Shown here: in pieces, positions 1 through 10,004 of the stretch | How the letters are laid out: each line of letters starts with the position of its first letter | Position numbering within the stretch: the first letter of the stretch is position 1 | Assembly (NCBI GenBank): GCA_963669155.1 | Contig: OZ022587.1 | Span: forward strand, 130,439 to 194,438 | Direction of reading: 5' to 3' | Origin: Arbacia lixula | Lineage: Eukaryota > Echinodermata > Echinoidea > Arbacioida > Arbaciidae | Length of the DNA stretch: 64,000 nt | Position numbers and translations under genes: made by a program | Notes under the pieces: model-generated | Database searches by the model: none | Told to the model about the DNA's origin: nothing | Seen by the model: only the letters and a program-made list of their open reading frames with translations

Positions 1-786
1 ACACACCTTCGCACGGTGCGCAGCAGGTTCACATGCTCGCTGGCCACGACTGAATATATCGTAGTGTGGACTTACGTCTTTCTGTTCGGCTCGATGACTC
101 ACCTTCTTTTGATCAGCGCGGACCGATATATTGCCGTGACGCGCCCGCTCCGATACGAGTCTATCGTCACTGCGCGTCGTATTGCGTACGCGCTCGCCAT
201 CGGATGGTGCGTACCAATCGCGTACAGCGTAGCGCGCCTTACCTTATCAGGAGACGCGGATTCTAAACGGAGGCAAGTGTACTCTTACTGTTCCGGAGGG
301 CGGAGTGCCGCCAACGCCGTCCCAGCGTGGCTCGATTATATAGTTCCGGGCTCGGTCTGCATCGTAGGCGCGCTTCTGATCTTCTTGAATATTCGCATCC
401 TAGTGATCGCTCTCCGACAGGCAAACCGCATAGCGGAAATGACGCGCGCGCTTGAAGCGCAGAACATGCCCACATACAACGACCAAGGAACGCTGCACAT
501 CAAAGCGGCAAAGATCATACTCTCCATGGTCTTCGGTTTCGTCCTCAGCTTCGTACCAGCTGGAATTTTCCTTCTGGTTGCCAGGGATATTGAAAGCACA
601 GCCGTTTACATGACAACCGATGATATCGCGTATTTTATGATATGTTTCAGTGGAGCAATGAACCCGATACTGTACTGTTCTCGTGATCGGATCTTTCGAG
701 AGAATGCCGTCGGGTTTTTGCGCTCGTTAAAGGGCGCAATCCGAAGGGTCTTCACTGGTGATGATGAAATTAGTGTATCGACTTGA
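1..786 (+). CDS. Rhodopsin-family (class A) GPCR, 3' part
   Basis: The frame is open from base 1 and ends at TGA 784-786, so the N-terminus, TM1 and TM2 lie upstream of the window. Numbering from the GTG codon at 16, the conserved Cys at the top of TM3 is residue 7, the DRY motif is at 36-38 (SADRYIAVTRPLRY context), TM4 at about 56-73, TM5 at about 107-130, TM6 at about 166-188 and the TM7 NPILY motif at 216-220, followed by a short 36-residue cytoplasmic tail. This fits a plasma-membrane G-protein-coupled receptor with a short third loop. TM6 reads F-V-L-S-F-V-P where F-x-x-C-W-x-P is usual. No intron is seen. The ligand cannot be told; large lineage-specific expansions of such receptors are known in echinoderms. 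The class A call is firm, the subfamily is unknown. Confidence 0.9.
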   Translation, partial: THLRTVRSRFTCSLATTEYIVVWTYVFLFGSMTHLLLISADRYIAVTRPLRYESIVTARRIAYALAIGWCVPIAYSVARLTLSGDADSKRRQVYSYCSGGRSAANAVPAWLDYIVPGSVCIVGALLIFLNIRILVIALRQANRIAEMTRALEAQNMPTYNDQGTLHIKAAKIILSMVFGFVLSFVPAGIFLLVARDIESTAVYMTTDDIAYFMICFSGAMNPILYCSRDRIFRENAVGFLRSLKGAIRRVFTGDDEISVST

Positions 787-1499
787 CCAGGACTATACTG
801 ACATAATTATAATCTGCGGGGAAATCGATTTGATACTGATAATGATGATATATAACGTTTGCATAGCGCTTCACACACTGTTTCTGAGCGCATATTAGAG
901 GTAATAGCGATAAAGGACATGGTGGAAGCGATACATTAATTGTCTAGGGAGAGAGTCTTAAGAAGGGTCTCAAACGACTTTAATATATGCCTCACGGATG
1001 TTTATGGTGAGATTGATTCAGAGTATTGGGGTAAGAGCAGAAAAAGAATGATTACCATAGCCGTGTCATGGTACGAGGTCCGAGAGTCTACTGAAGGTAC
1101 TCGACTTTGATATTCTTTAACCTTCTCAATACCAGGGGTTACACATACTGTATGCGAAATGACTGACTGAGCGTTCATTAATTGGTATTGAGAAGGTTAA
1201 TTTGACATTTGGAAGAACAGTCACATGAATGAAACGATATAAAATTATAACTTGAAAATCAATTAGCATTTTTCTTGCATCGTTCAAACACTGACAGATG
1301 ACCTTCACACAGAAATAAACCTTAGACACCCTAACGTAATTTGATTGTTCTTGGTTGGTGTACGATAAGTTTCAACTCTCCTTTAACATATTTAAAAGGT
1401 GTTCAAGGATATTTGGTAAATAAGTTACGCCTTAAATTACGATCCGGGTAGGGTGCGGTATTTTAGCTCCTAATGGATTAATGATCTCCCTTCCTATGA
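787..1499. other. Intergenic, nothing recognised
   Basis: AT-rich DNA after the GPCR stop codon. A short inverted pair, TTAACCTTCTCAATACCA near 1118 and TTGGTATTGAGAAGGTTAA near 1181, brackets about 45 bases and may be a small fold-back. No exon-like reading frame is seen. Confidence 0.5.
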
Positions 1500-2225
1500 A
1501 TGCCCCCCCCCCCCCATTATCTCCACACTTTCGCATTAAATCTATTGTTTCTCTTCTCATCCCTATTATCTGTTTCTGTGTTTATATACGGGATATAATT
1601 ATTCTTCTTCTCTACCAATTATCTCAAACTCACTTGCTATATCATTCTCGCTCGCTTGCCCTTTCGTACAACTGGTGTCTCGATGTTAACCTTTCCTTCT
1701 CCCCTATCTCTTTCCTTTCTCATAGATGTTGTTTTGCTCAGTCACTCCCTCTCCCCTTCATTTTTTTTCTCTCTCTTTCTCCCCGCCCATCCTTCTTTTT
1801 ATCTCCCCTTCCTATATTTCTCTTCCTCCTTCCGATAATCATTTATCTCTCCCTCCCATCTTTCTCTACTCGCCCTTTCTCTGTCTCTCTTTTCCATTTC
1901 TCATTGTTATTCCTTTATCTCCCTCATCCTATTCGTTTATCTCTTTTCCACTCTTTCCGTCTTTCTATCTCCCTTCATATTTGTATCCTTTTCGCTTTTC
2001 TAGCTCTTCTCTCTCCTTCATCACCCCTTCCATCTCTGTCCACCTTCCTACATTTCTCTTTTCTCCCGTTGTCATTTCTCACCTTATCTTCCTCTTTCTT
2101 TCTGCCTCATTCCTGTCTTTCTTTCTCTTATTCTAACTTTATCGCTCCCCTACCCATCCTTCTCGCTTTCCCTCTCCACCTACCCTTCTCTCTCTCTCTC
2201 TCTCCCTCCCTCCCTCTCCTGACCA
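1500..2225. repeat. Long polypyrimidine (C/T) tract
   Basis: About 700 bases almost wholly of C and T on the + strand, opening with a poly-C run near 1502-1515 and ending in (TC)n/(TCCC)n at 2185-2219. The long open frames here encode only Ser, Leu, Pro and Phe from low-complexity sequence and are not genes. Such tracts can form triplex DNA. Confidence 0.85.
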
Positions 2226-2330
2226 TCTCTCTTATCGTTTTCCATTTAAAAGACAGGATCCCAGCATATTCACAACGAACATAATACAAAGAGGTACACG
2301 ATAGATCACCGCATTACTATTGCAAGTTAT

Positions 2331-4738
2331 CGTCGGTGGGCTGATAAAACCTCGTATCTCAAATTTTTACGAAATTCACTTTTTTCCATAAATGTCAAGT
2401 TTAAGATGTGATGCATCATGTAATAAACACTGGAGTTGAAAATCTGAAAAGAAAATGTCAAAATTCATCTATTTGAAAACCTCGTATCTCTTGCCTCTTC
2501 AAATAATGGTATGATAAAACCTCGTAAGTCAAGATACATAGCGCAATTATGCGCGCAGCTAAGAGCTGGTGCGCGCCTAACTGGAGCGCGCAATAAAAAT
2601 TTGCAGCGCGCGCGCGCCCGCACGGCTAGCTGCGCACATCGATCGCTTACCTAAACCTACGCTTAATGTATTCATGGCCGGGATCGATTAGATCTTTTGG
2701 ATTTCGTCCCCTGCATTAAGGTTCAATACTGCTAATTAAAATGAGATGCTCAGTTATTGTGAATAATATCTCTAACGACATTTTCATAATCAATCAGCAT
2801 GAAGATACAAACGTTTTGCTCAACTCTCTTCGATAGACTGAACAGGCTAGGCGCTATATAACTTGCGTTACAAGCCGTGGTCTGTGGCCAAATCTACGCG
2901 CATAGGCCAGGCCGAGTCAGTAGATGAGGCTAGCTGCAGTGCATAACGTTAGATAGTCGATATCTATTTTGTTCTGTTTTAAAAAGGCAAAATGCTTGTG
3001 AATTTTTTTATTTTCAAAACTTATCTTAAGCCTATGTAGTCATCATAAATACAATGTGTATGTGTATGTGAAGTAGAACTAGAGAGCAAACACGTCAAAA
3101 TATGAAGTGTTCGACTTACAACTTGTTAAAGCATGCAATATCTCCAGGATTATTTTGACCCCTCCCCCCCCCCCCCCCTCCGGCGGGGGGAGGTACTCAC
3201 AGGTATTTCCCACGGGGGTGTGCCGCTGAAGCCATCAAAGCCGTACCTATCATTTTGGCTGAAAAGGGTACCAATTAATGGGCGCAAATATTTAGTATTT
3301 AAAGGGAAAAAAAAACACAAAAGTGGGGGATATGTCCAAAGATTTTGAGGTTCATGCTCTTTGTTTAGGGATTTTTCTCAAAATAGTTATCTATTCTTAA
3401 GAGCAACACATCCCCGTATACACCGCGAGAACGAAGCCCCCCCCCCCCCCCCCCCCCCCTTACAGGAATGATGAATACTGAATTTGGAGGGAAACATTGT
3501 GTTGCGATGTTTTATTGTATTTATTATACATAATATTCTGCATAATGGAAATAGATCATTTATGCGTTTGTAAGCACGTTTCAAAACGCAATTCTGATGC
3601 ATGTTTCAATATGTTTGACTATGGGTGTTAATGTGAGGTAGTATTTTTGTGCGTCAACATGTGTCACATGCAAGGGTTTGTATGTATTATTTGCGTCTTT
3701 ATTTGCGCTTTATGCCGGCGTGTACACATGTATGTTTGTTTGTTTGTGTGTATGTGTGTGTGCGCGTATATAATGTGGATGGGTATGTGTGTGAATAAGT
3801 GTGAGCATGCATGTGTGTGTCTGTGTGCGCGCGTAGATCACATGAACGTTAAAGTGTTTTGCTGGGTTTGTATTTTGCGTCTTTTTGGCCGGCGTGTGCA
3901 CGTGTTTGTGTGCGGTCGGGTTTGTGTATGTATGTGATGTGTGAATGTGTGTATGTGTGCGTATACTATGTGCATTGGTACGTGTGTGAATGTACGTGCG
4001 CGCCCATGTGTATGTGCGTGTGCATAGATCACAACATGACCGTTAATGTATAGACATAGTGTTTGCGTACGTTGACATGTGTCACATGTATGGATATGTA
4101 TGTATTTTTTGCGCCTTTTGGCCCGCTTGTGGACGTGTATGTGTGTACGTGTGCGCGCACGTGTGTGTGTGTGTGCGCGCATATATCATAAGACTGACGT
4201 TCATTTATAGTGTTTACGTACGTTTACGTGTGTCACATGCATAGGTTTGCATGTATTTGTTACGTCTTTTGTACTGCGTGTGCATGTGTATGTTTGTTTA
4301 CGTGTGTGCGTGTGTGTGTGTGTGTGTATATATACGTGCGTGTATGTGTGTGTATGTATGCGTGTGTGTGTGTTTGAGAATGTATGTGCGCGCAAGTGCG
4401 CATATTGCACAATATTAGCATGGGATACTGTGTACGACACCGTGCGAAAACCACGTATCTCATTTTAGATCAAGTTGGAAAACCTCGTAACTCAATTTGA
4501 AATGAGAAAACCTCGTATCTCAATATAGGACTTAGTGCGAAAACCTCGTAACTCAAATTCCCGCCATCTAAATTATTTTTCTTGCATTTCAACCATTCCA
4601 TATTGAATTGCTAATCAAATATAGTCTTTAGTTAACATAACAACGCCTAAGGACATAATTTGTAGAAATAAGAATGTTTTTACGCTCTCCTGAACATTTT
4701 GCTTTTTTGAGATACGAGGTTTTAACAGCCCACCGACG
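2331..4738. mobile_element. Non-autonomous TIR element with subterminal repeats, 2.4 kb
   Basis: The ends are inverted repeats matching at 32 of 33 positions: 2331-2363 begins CGTCGGTGGGCTG, and 4706-4738 is its reverse complement. TTAT lies directly outside both ends (2327-2330 and 4739-4742), a likely 4-bp target duplication. A 17-bp motif close to AAAACCTCGTATCTCAA recurs inside in the same orientation near 2346, 2476, 2516, 4446, 4478, 4506 and 4539, and inverted in the right TIR. The interior holds a GCGC-rich block (2535-2640), poly-C hairpins (3161-3193, 3439-3461) and a GT-rich minisatellite, but no transposase frame. A 4-bp duplication occurs in several DNA transposon superfamilies; I cannot assign one. 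Confidence 0.75.
3640..4430. repeat. GT-rich minisatellite, about four units of 170-200 bp
   Basis: Units share the order: ACATGTGTCACATG, then a TGTATTTTTTGCG-like stretch, a (G)CCGGCGTGT-like stretch, then (TG)n with GCGCGC islands, then a short GACCGTTAATG-like linker. Starts are near 3650, 3840, 4035 and 4195. The many short open frames on both strands here encode only Cys/Val/Met or His/Thr runs and are repeat artefacts. The array sits inside the 2.4-kb TIR element. Confidence 0.75.
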
Positions 4739-4742
4739 TTAT

Positions 4743-6415
4743 GTAATATGTGGTCTAAGCTTTATTAGATAATTCTTTTTACACACAGTCTTGCAAAAGA
4801 ATACCAAATCGTGACATCACAGGAAATGTCAAGGCAACTGGTTACACAACATACTACGTACATAGGATTTTTTCTACTATTTTTAATAGAAAAGGGTTTG
4901 GAGTTGCTGTAGCGCATATTAATGTGAAAGGTGTGAATAAATCTTCATATACATGTACTTGTATGTATTTTCTGGGTAAATCGTAATAGGTATTAATTCC
5001 AGATTAATTCGCTGTTAATCATTTTGTTTGATCAGAACTATAAGATCACTTTCAGACTGAAGAGCTTTAATCGAAGTAAATACACCGGATCTTATATGCT
5101 TACTATCTGTATGAGCGACACCAGTGAAAAGTCTTTGTAATGCACACTGCCGAGGAATACCTTGCTCATCATCAGCAATTGTACTATATTCCCCTTTTGA
5201 ATGAACATATACATATAAAATACACCTGTTTAGATACAGAGTGCTCTTGTGTAATGTTAGCCACATGTAAGGAAGTGAATCTTGGTTCTACCAGGGATGT
5301 GTTATGGAAGGATAGGAACCAACTTTCTTTCTCTGTACCCATGCGTGGCACCGCCGAAAATTATGTGGTCTCGGCGAGTGCTTTTCAGGTGTTTTAATTA
5401 AACGAACAGGATTGCGTAGCAACGGTTTCTCAGATAGAACAAAAGAAATGTAGAGTCTCATTTCGCTTGTCCAGTTCTGTTGGATTGCATCAATTCTTTT
5501 GTGAGGAAATCGAGATATCAGCGAACAAAAATAAACAGTTTTTTTTCTCTTAAAATATCTCAGGTGCTCGCAGATGCACGCAAACTCTGTTAATGAAAAT
5601 AAACTGTACTGTATAAAGTTAGACCTTTTTTGTTTGTTAAGTTTGTAAATTCTATGCATCCATTCAAAAATATGTTTCTAATGGTAATCCAAAAGCTTGC
5701 CCAAAGTGTGTACGACTAGCAACAACTAATAAAATTCAGAGTGTATTCCACCATTGAAAATAAACCGTTAGATATGAATGTACATGAAGTAACATACGCA
5801 GCAAGGGAGAAAATTGTGAAAATATTACGAAAACGGCTAATCAGTTTTCAAAGACAATGTATCACGATCGATAGAATTTCTTTTTTACTCTTCGCATGCC
5901 CCATCAAATGCTGCCCCATGGTACGTGTGAGTTATAATTTGTGAAAGCGTACTTGCGGTAGGCCAAGGGTTAAATGTCAGTCATCTGTACACATTGATAG
6001 AGGCTACAGCTAATTTCATGTAAACCACGATTATATTTTTCTAGTGTGGCAATTCTTATTTTAAATGGATGTATATTTTTGATGAAAGAAAAACAAAGAT
6101 GAAATATAGATCTTTATAGAAAGTATAAAAGTTTGTTCTTGTTTTAATTTTGTGTCAAATCACCCGGTTGAATATTGATTTTTAGATTTGTACATTGTAA
6201 TTTGCACAAACTGAGTAGTAAAAGCACTGGATAGTGGTAATAATTATTACAGACTGTAACCATGGCAATATGTTTTGCCGTTATCATCAGATTTTCTTTG
6301 ATTTTGATAATTTTATCATTTTGAGACGATTTCTTCCTGAATCCTAAAATCAAACAAGATTGGGACCCATGGTGATTGCAAAAAGGCACTGCATTAATTA
6401 AGAGGCCCACAGGTC
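4743..6415. other. Intergenic, no recognised gene
   Basis: AT-rich. An 83-codon minus-strand frame at 5015-5266 has fairly ordinary composition but no recognisable family, no clear splice sites and no start context. The sequence around 5695-5830 resembles that around 7080-7200 (shared CCCAA, ACTAGCAACAACT and following bases), suggesting an old dispersed repeat. Confidence 0.4.
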
Positions 6416-6855
6416 TTGGTACTTGCACCCCTTACTTTTTGTCACGTTCAGTGTCTAATATACACCTGTATTATACATCTTTCGGAAACGATTCACTTAT
6501 ATAAACCCAATAGGTCCCTTCGTTCCGCCAATCAAATCCTCTTGACTGTTATAAAAGCAAGAACTAAATACTTTAATGACAGGCCCTTTTCATGCTCCGC
6601 CCCACGATTATGGAATTCTGTCCCAGCCTCAATTCGTTGCATCACTAATATTTCTTTGTTCAGGTCAAAATTAAAAACACATCTCATGGATCAGGCATAT
6701 TCAACATACAAGAAGTTCTTAATTTGTTATTATACTTACATCTAATGTTTGTCGTCAAGTTTTGTTTTGTTTTCTTTATACATGTAATTGTAAAGCACTT
6801 TGACATATATTAATTATGAAAAGTGCTATACATAAATAGAAGTTGTTATTATTAT
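6416..6855 (+). pseudogene. 3' tail of a CR1/L2-like LINE
   Basis: The frame at about 6440-6745 contains ARTKYFNDRPFSCSAPRLWN followed by a NSVPASIR-like stretch, the conserved tail that follows reverse transcriptase in CR1/L2/Jockey-type ORF2 proteins. Only this C-terminal end remains; the RT and endonuclease parts are absent, as in a 5'-truncated insertion. The 3' end reads AAGTGCTATACATAAATAG and then a short (TTA)n tail, typical of L2-like LINE ends. Dead copy. Confidence 0.75.
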
Positions 6856-7370
6856 TAACAAATATCACTATCATAATTATGAATATTTATACAAAATACA
6901 TTCACTGGACAAGTCATTACAGATATATCGAATCATGGCAATCTTTATTGCTAGTTTTCATTAAATTATGTCACAATAGGTTGTATGACTACATGTACAT
7001 GTATTACTGCAAGTAGATCTCAACATAGCCAAAGGAAATAGATGTTTGATGCATTACAACTGGCAACCCTAAAGCGTTTCCAAGGTTTGCCCAACTAGCA
7101 ACAACTGAAATATTCACATTCTATTCTATTCCTTGAAACTGATTCACTAGATATGGGTGAATGCCATAACATGTGTCTATGCAGTAATGGAAAAAGGTAT
7201 GAATGCATTATGAAATTGCTTATTGGCATACAGTACAAAGAAAACAAAAAAGTCAGAGTACTTGATTAGCATGTATCATTATCATTGCAATTATCATTAT
7301 TGTCAATATCACCATTTTTTATTTTATCATCATTGCTATCATCAAAATGACAAATACACATTAAAGGGCT

Positions 7371-7560
7371 TCTAAATTAGAAAAATGAGTTCCCACTAAT
7401 CTATGTAAAATCATCCACTAAAAACAAATTTCACATTTGTTTGCCGCAATAAAGTCTCATTTTGATGAAAATTTGAAAAAATGCACGCCTCCAGTGACGT
7501 CAGAGAAGTCATAGACATACATTAGTGGGAACTTATTATTCTAATTTAGTAACCCTTTAA
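7371..7560. mobile_element. Fold-back MITE with TTAA ends
   Basis: The left end TTAAAGGGCTTCTAAATTAG and the right end reading CTAATTTAGTAACCCTTTAA are imperfect inverted repeats. The next bases also pair (GAGTTCCCACTAAT with ATTAGTGGGAACT). About 190 bp, no coding capacity. TTAA at both ends suggests a piggyBac- or Kolobok-like target choice; that is inference. Confidence 0.7.
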
Positions 7561-7731
7561 TCATCCTTCTTGTCAGAATTATTATTATGATTTAAGTATC
7601 CATGCTGCATCAAAGTGCATGCATTTGAAGTGAGAAATGTTCACCAATTACATTGAAAATTCATGCTTCCTTAAGCTAAAAATGTCTTTTATATTCAAAT
7701 CTGAAGGGTCTTTAGCCAATCAGAATTTTCC

Positions 7732-8042
7732 TTAAAGGGAATATACTGTACTGGGAAGACAAAAAGCCTTTAAAAGGTGATCGTGAGCAATCTTCTTACC
7801 AATGGTCTTAAATTCATGTACATGTATTGTCCATTTTAGAGACTTGCTGAAAGCTATTTTCCATCAAATGATCCACATTTGGAGTACTTGAAGATTTCAC
7901 TAATTACTCCAAATGTGGATCATTTGAGGGAAAATAGCTTTCAGCAAGTCTCTAAAATGGACAATACATGAATTTAAGACCATTGGTAAGAAGATTGCCC
8001 ACGATTACCTTTTGAGGGCTTTTTGTCTTCCCAGTATTAATA
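7732..8042. mobile_element. Palindromic MITE, family A
   Basis: Starts TTAAAGGGAATATACTGTAC and folds back on itself around 7890-7905; the bases from GGAAGACAAAAAGCC to the centre recur as the reverse complement. The right terminus is eroded (CCAGTATTAATACT in place of CCAGTACAGTATA). Related copies lie at 15938, 22097, 57625 and 61335. An AT-only palindrome follows at about 8067-8102. Confidence 0.8.
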
Positions 8043-9203
8043 CTAATAATACTACATAGAATTTATATATAATATATAATATATATTATATAATATATAA
8101 TCTTAATTATATACTCAAGGCGCTTCAGAGCAAATTAAAGAAAAAAAATACAATACAGGTACGAACTTTACAAGTTAAAACATATATGGTACAGTACAGT
8201 GCAGTATATTTAGGAAGGTCCTCCCCGGTATATTCCCTTTCAAAACATATCTTCATGCATTCAAATCATGCCTATATTAGGATCATGAAAATGCAAGCAA
8301 GGCGCCCTCAAGTATCCATTCCAAGTAGTTTGAAAACCACATAAAGCATTTTAAGGAAAAAATATTGCATGCAGACTATCTTTTGAGCAATATACATTTA
8401 TGTGCAAATATTTAAAATCAGCTCTCCCTGTAGCAATTAGACTTGTTCTTTTACCACACAAAAAGCAAAGCAAATATTTTACCTTGGATAAGTTTGATAG
8501 GAAATGCAAAAATACTAATGCCAATACACACAAACAGACACACTACACTATGCACTCACCTAGGGTGATTTCACACTGGAGTGAAATTCATTTAGAGTCA
8601 AAATAGCATACCGATAGGTTTCTATAGATAGAATTTTCTTCCAACTGACTGCAAGCTATAACCTCAATGACCATATGCTCTGATGGATAACCATGTGCCC
8701 CAAATCAAGGTTTGGTGGTGTTTTCTTATCATACTTAATGGGAGTCATGGTGGTGATTGACAATGTGGAAGACTTGATATCCTGGCTCATTCCCAATTAG
8801 GGCCTTTTAAGTACAAAAATAATGATAATTTTGACTTTCAAATTGCCAATATCTGTTTATGACCCTAACACTGAAAATACTTGATGAAATTGATCAACAA
8901 TATGAAAAGCTTGACACATTGGCACAGTAAGGGCCTTGCAAGTACAAAAAATAATTATAATTTTGGATTTCAAATAGGCAACATTTCACAATTTAGAGCA
9001 ATATGACAAATATTTTCTGTGTGTTGCCAATTTGAAGATTTTAATGATCATTTCATACAAATACACCCATTTCATACAAATACACCCATTTCATACAAAT
9101 ACACCCATCTCCAAACGACAATGGGTTCATCTTCTGCATGAATTGTTGCTCTTTCATCCAAAGCATCTTTAATGAATTATGAATGATGAATTTGGATATT
9201 TGA
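8043..9203. other. Intergenic spacer 3' of HAUS5
   Basis: No gene seen. It contains an AT palindrome, a loosely repeated pair of blocks (AGGGCCTT then AAGTACAAAAA) at about 8801 and 8931, and three 19-bp tandem units (TTCATACAAATACACCCAT) at 9050-9108. Confidence 0.5.
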
Positions 9204-9353
9204 TTATGAAAACTCCATCTTTGTGATGGGCTGCCTTACGACAGCCCCATTGGCGAGTACTTCAGGTTTGAAGCTAGACATGATTTTAGCTTCCATTGAC
9301 AGACCGCTGGATGTCTGGCCCTCTTCAATTGTCGCCCCAGCAAGAATCAGATA
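9204..9353 (-). CDS. HAUS5: Candidate alternative last exon of HAUS5
   Basis: On the minus strand a very long pyrimidine tract (about 9354-9440) ends in CCTAACCTCCTCAG, a strong acceptor. The following frame is open for 49 codons of ordinary composition, starting YLILAGATIEEGQTSSGLS and ending KMEFS at TAA 9204-9206. It is entered in phase 0, which fits a weak donor inside HAUS5 exon 16 (CAG then GTTGAC, exon end 9899). If used, HAUS5 would lose its last three residues (VDK) and gain this 49-residue tail, giving about 729 residues. It is not recognised as part of HAUS5 in vertebrates, and could instead belong to another transcript. Confidence 0.5.
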   Translation of the reverse strand, partial: YLILAGATIEEGQTSSGLSMEAKIMSSFKPEVLANGAVVRQPITKMEFS

Positions 9354-9456
9354 CTGAGGAGGTTAGGGTAGGGGTGGTGGAGGAGGAGCAGGCAGAGTAG
9401 GAGAAGGAGGAGAAGGGGGAGGAGGAGGAGAGTGATGGTTGCCCCTCTCTCTCTCT

Positions 9457-9595
9457 TCACTTGTCAGCCTGTCTGAGCTGAGAAGCTAGCATAGACCATC
9501 TATCCATCCATTGCTGCATAATGAGATCATCTACCTTCACCCAGGGAGTCAGGTACTGGGACGGTTGGTTGTCTCTCTCTCTCTCTATCTCTCTT

Positions 9596-9630
<35 letters not shown>

Positions 9631-9648
9631 CCTTTCTCTCTCTCCCTC

Positions 9649-9679
<31 letters not shown>

Positions 9680-9806
9680 TCACTTGTCAACCTGTCTGAG
9701 CTGAGTAGCTAGCATAGACCATCTATCCATCCATTGCTGCATGGTGAGATCATCCACCGTCACCCAGGGAGTCAGGTACTGGGACGGTTGGTTGTCTCTC
9801 TCTCTG

Positions 9807-9887
<81 letters not shown>

Positions 9888-10004
9888 CACTTGTCAACCT
9901 GTCTGAGCTGAGTAGCTAGCATAGACCATCTATCCATCCATTGCTGCATGGTGAGATCATCCACCGTCACCCAGGGAGTCAGGTACTGGGACGGTTGCTC
10001 CCAC
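9457..10004 (-). repeat. Threefold array of HAUS5 exon 16
   Basis: Three degenerate tandem copies of the final HAUS5 coding exon lie head to tail with stops at 9887-9889, 9680-9682 and 9457-9459, a period of about 207-223 bp, separated by (CT)n. Only the copy at 9887-10004 keeps the proper acceptor and the first residues (WWEQ). The outer two lose homology at the CCCAG before TACCTGACTCCC and are preceded by GA repeats on the gene strand. Confidence 0.85.

Noticed and set aside
1481..2284. 267-codon + frame rich in Ser, Leu, Pro, Phe
   Set aside because: Lies wholly in a polypyrimidine tract; all three frames are open for composition reasons.
3647..4468. Many 60-114-codon frames on both strands (Cys/Val or His/Thr rich)
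   Set aside because: They read through a GT-rich minisatellite.
5015..5659. Minus-strand frames of 83 and 123 codons and a + frame of 85
   Set aside because: No recognised family, overlapping each other, no splice or start context supporting a gene.
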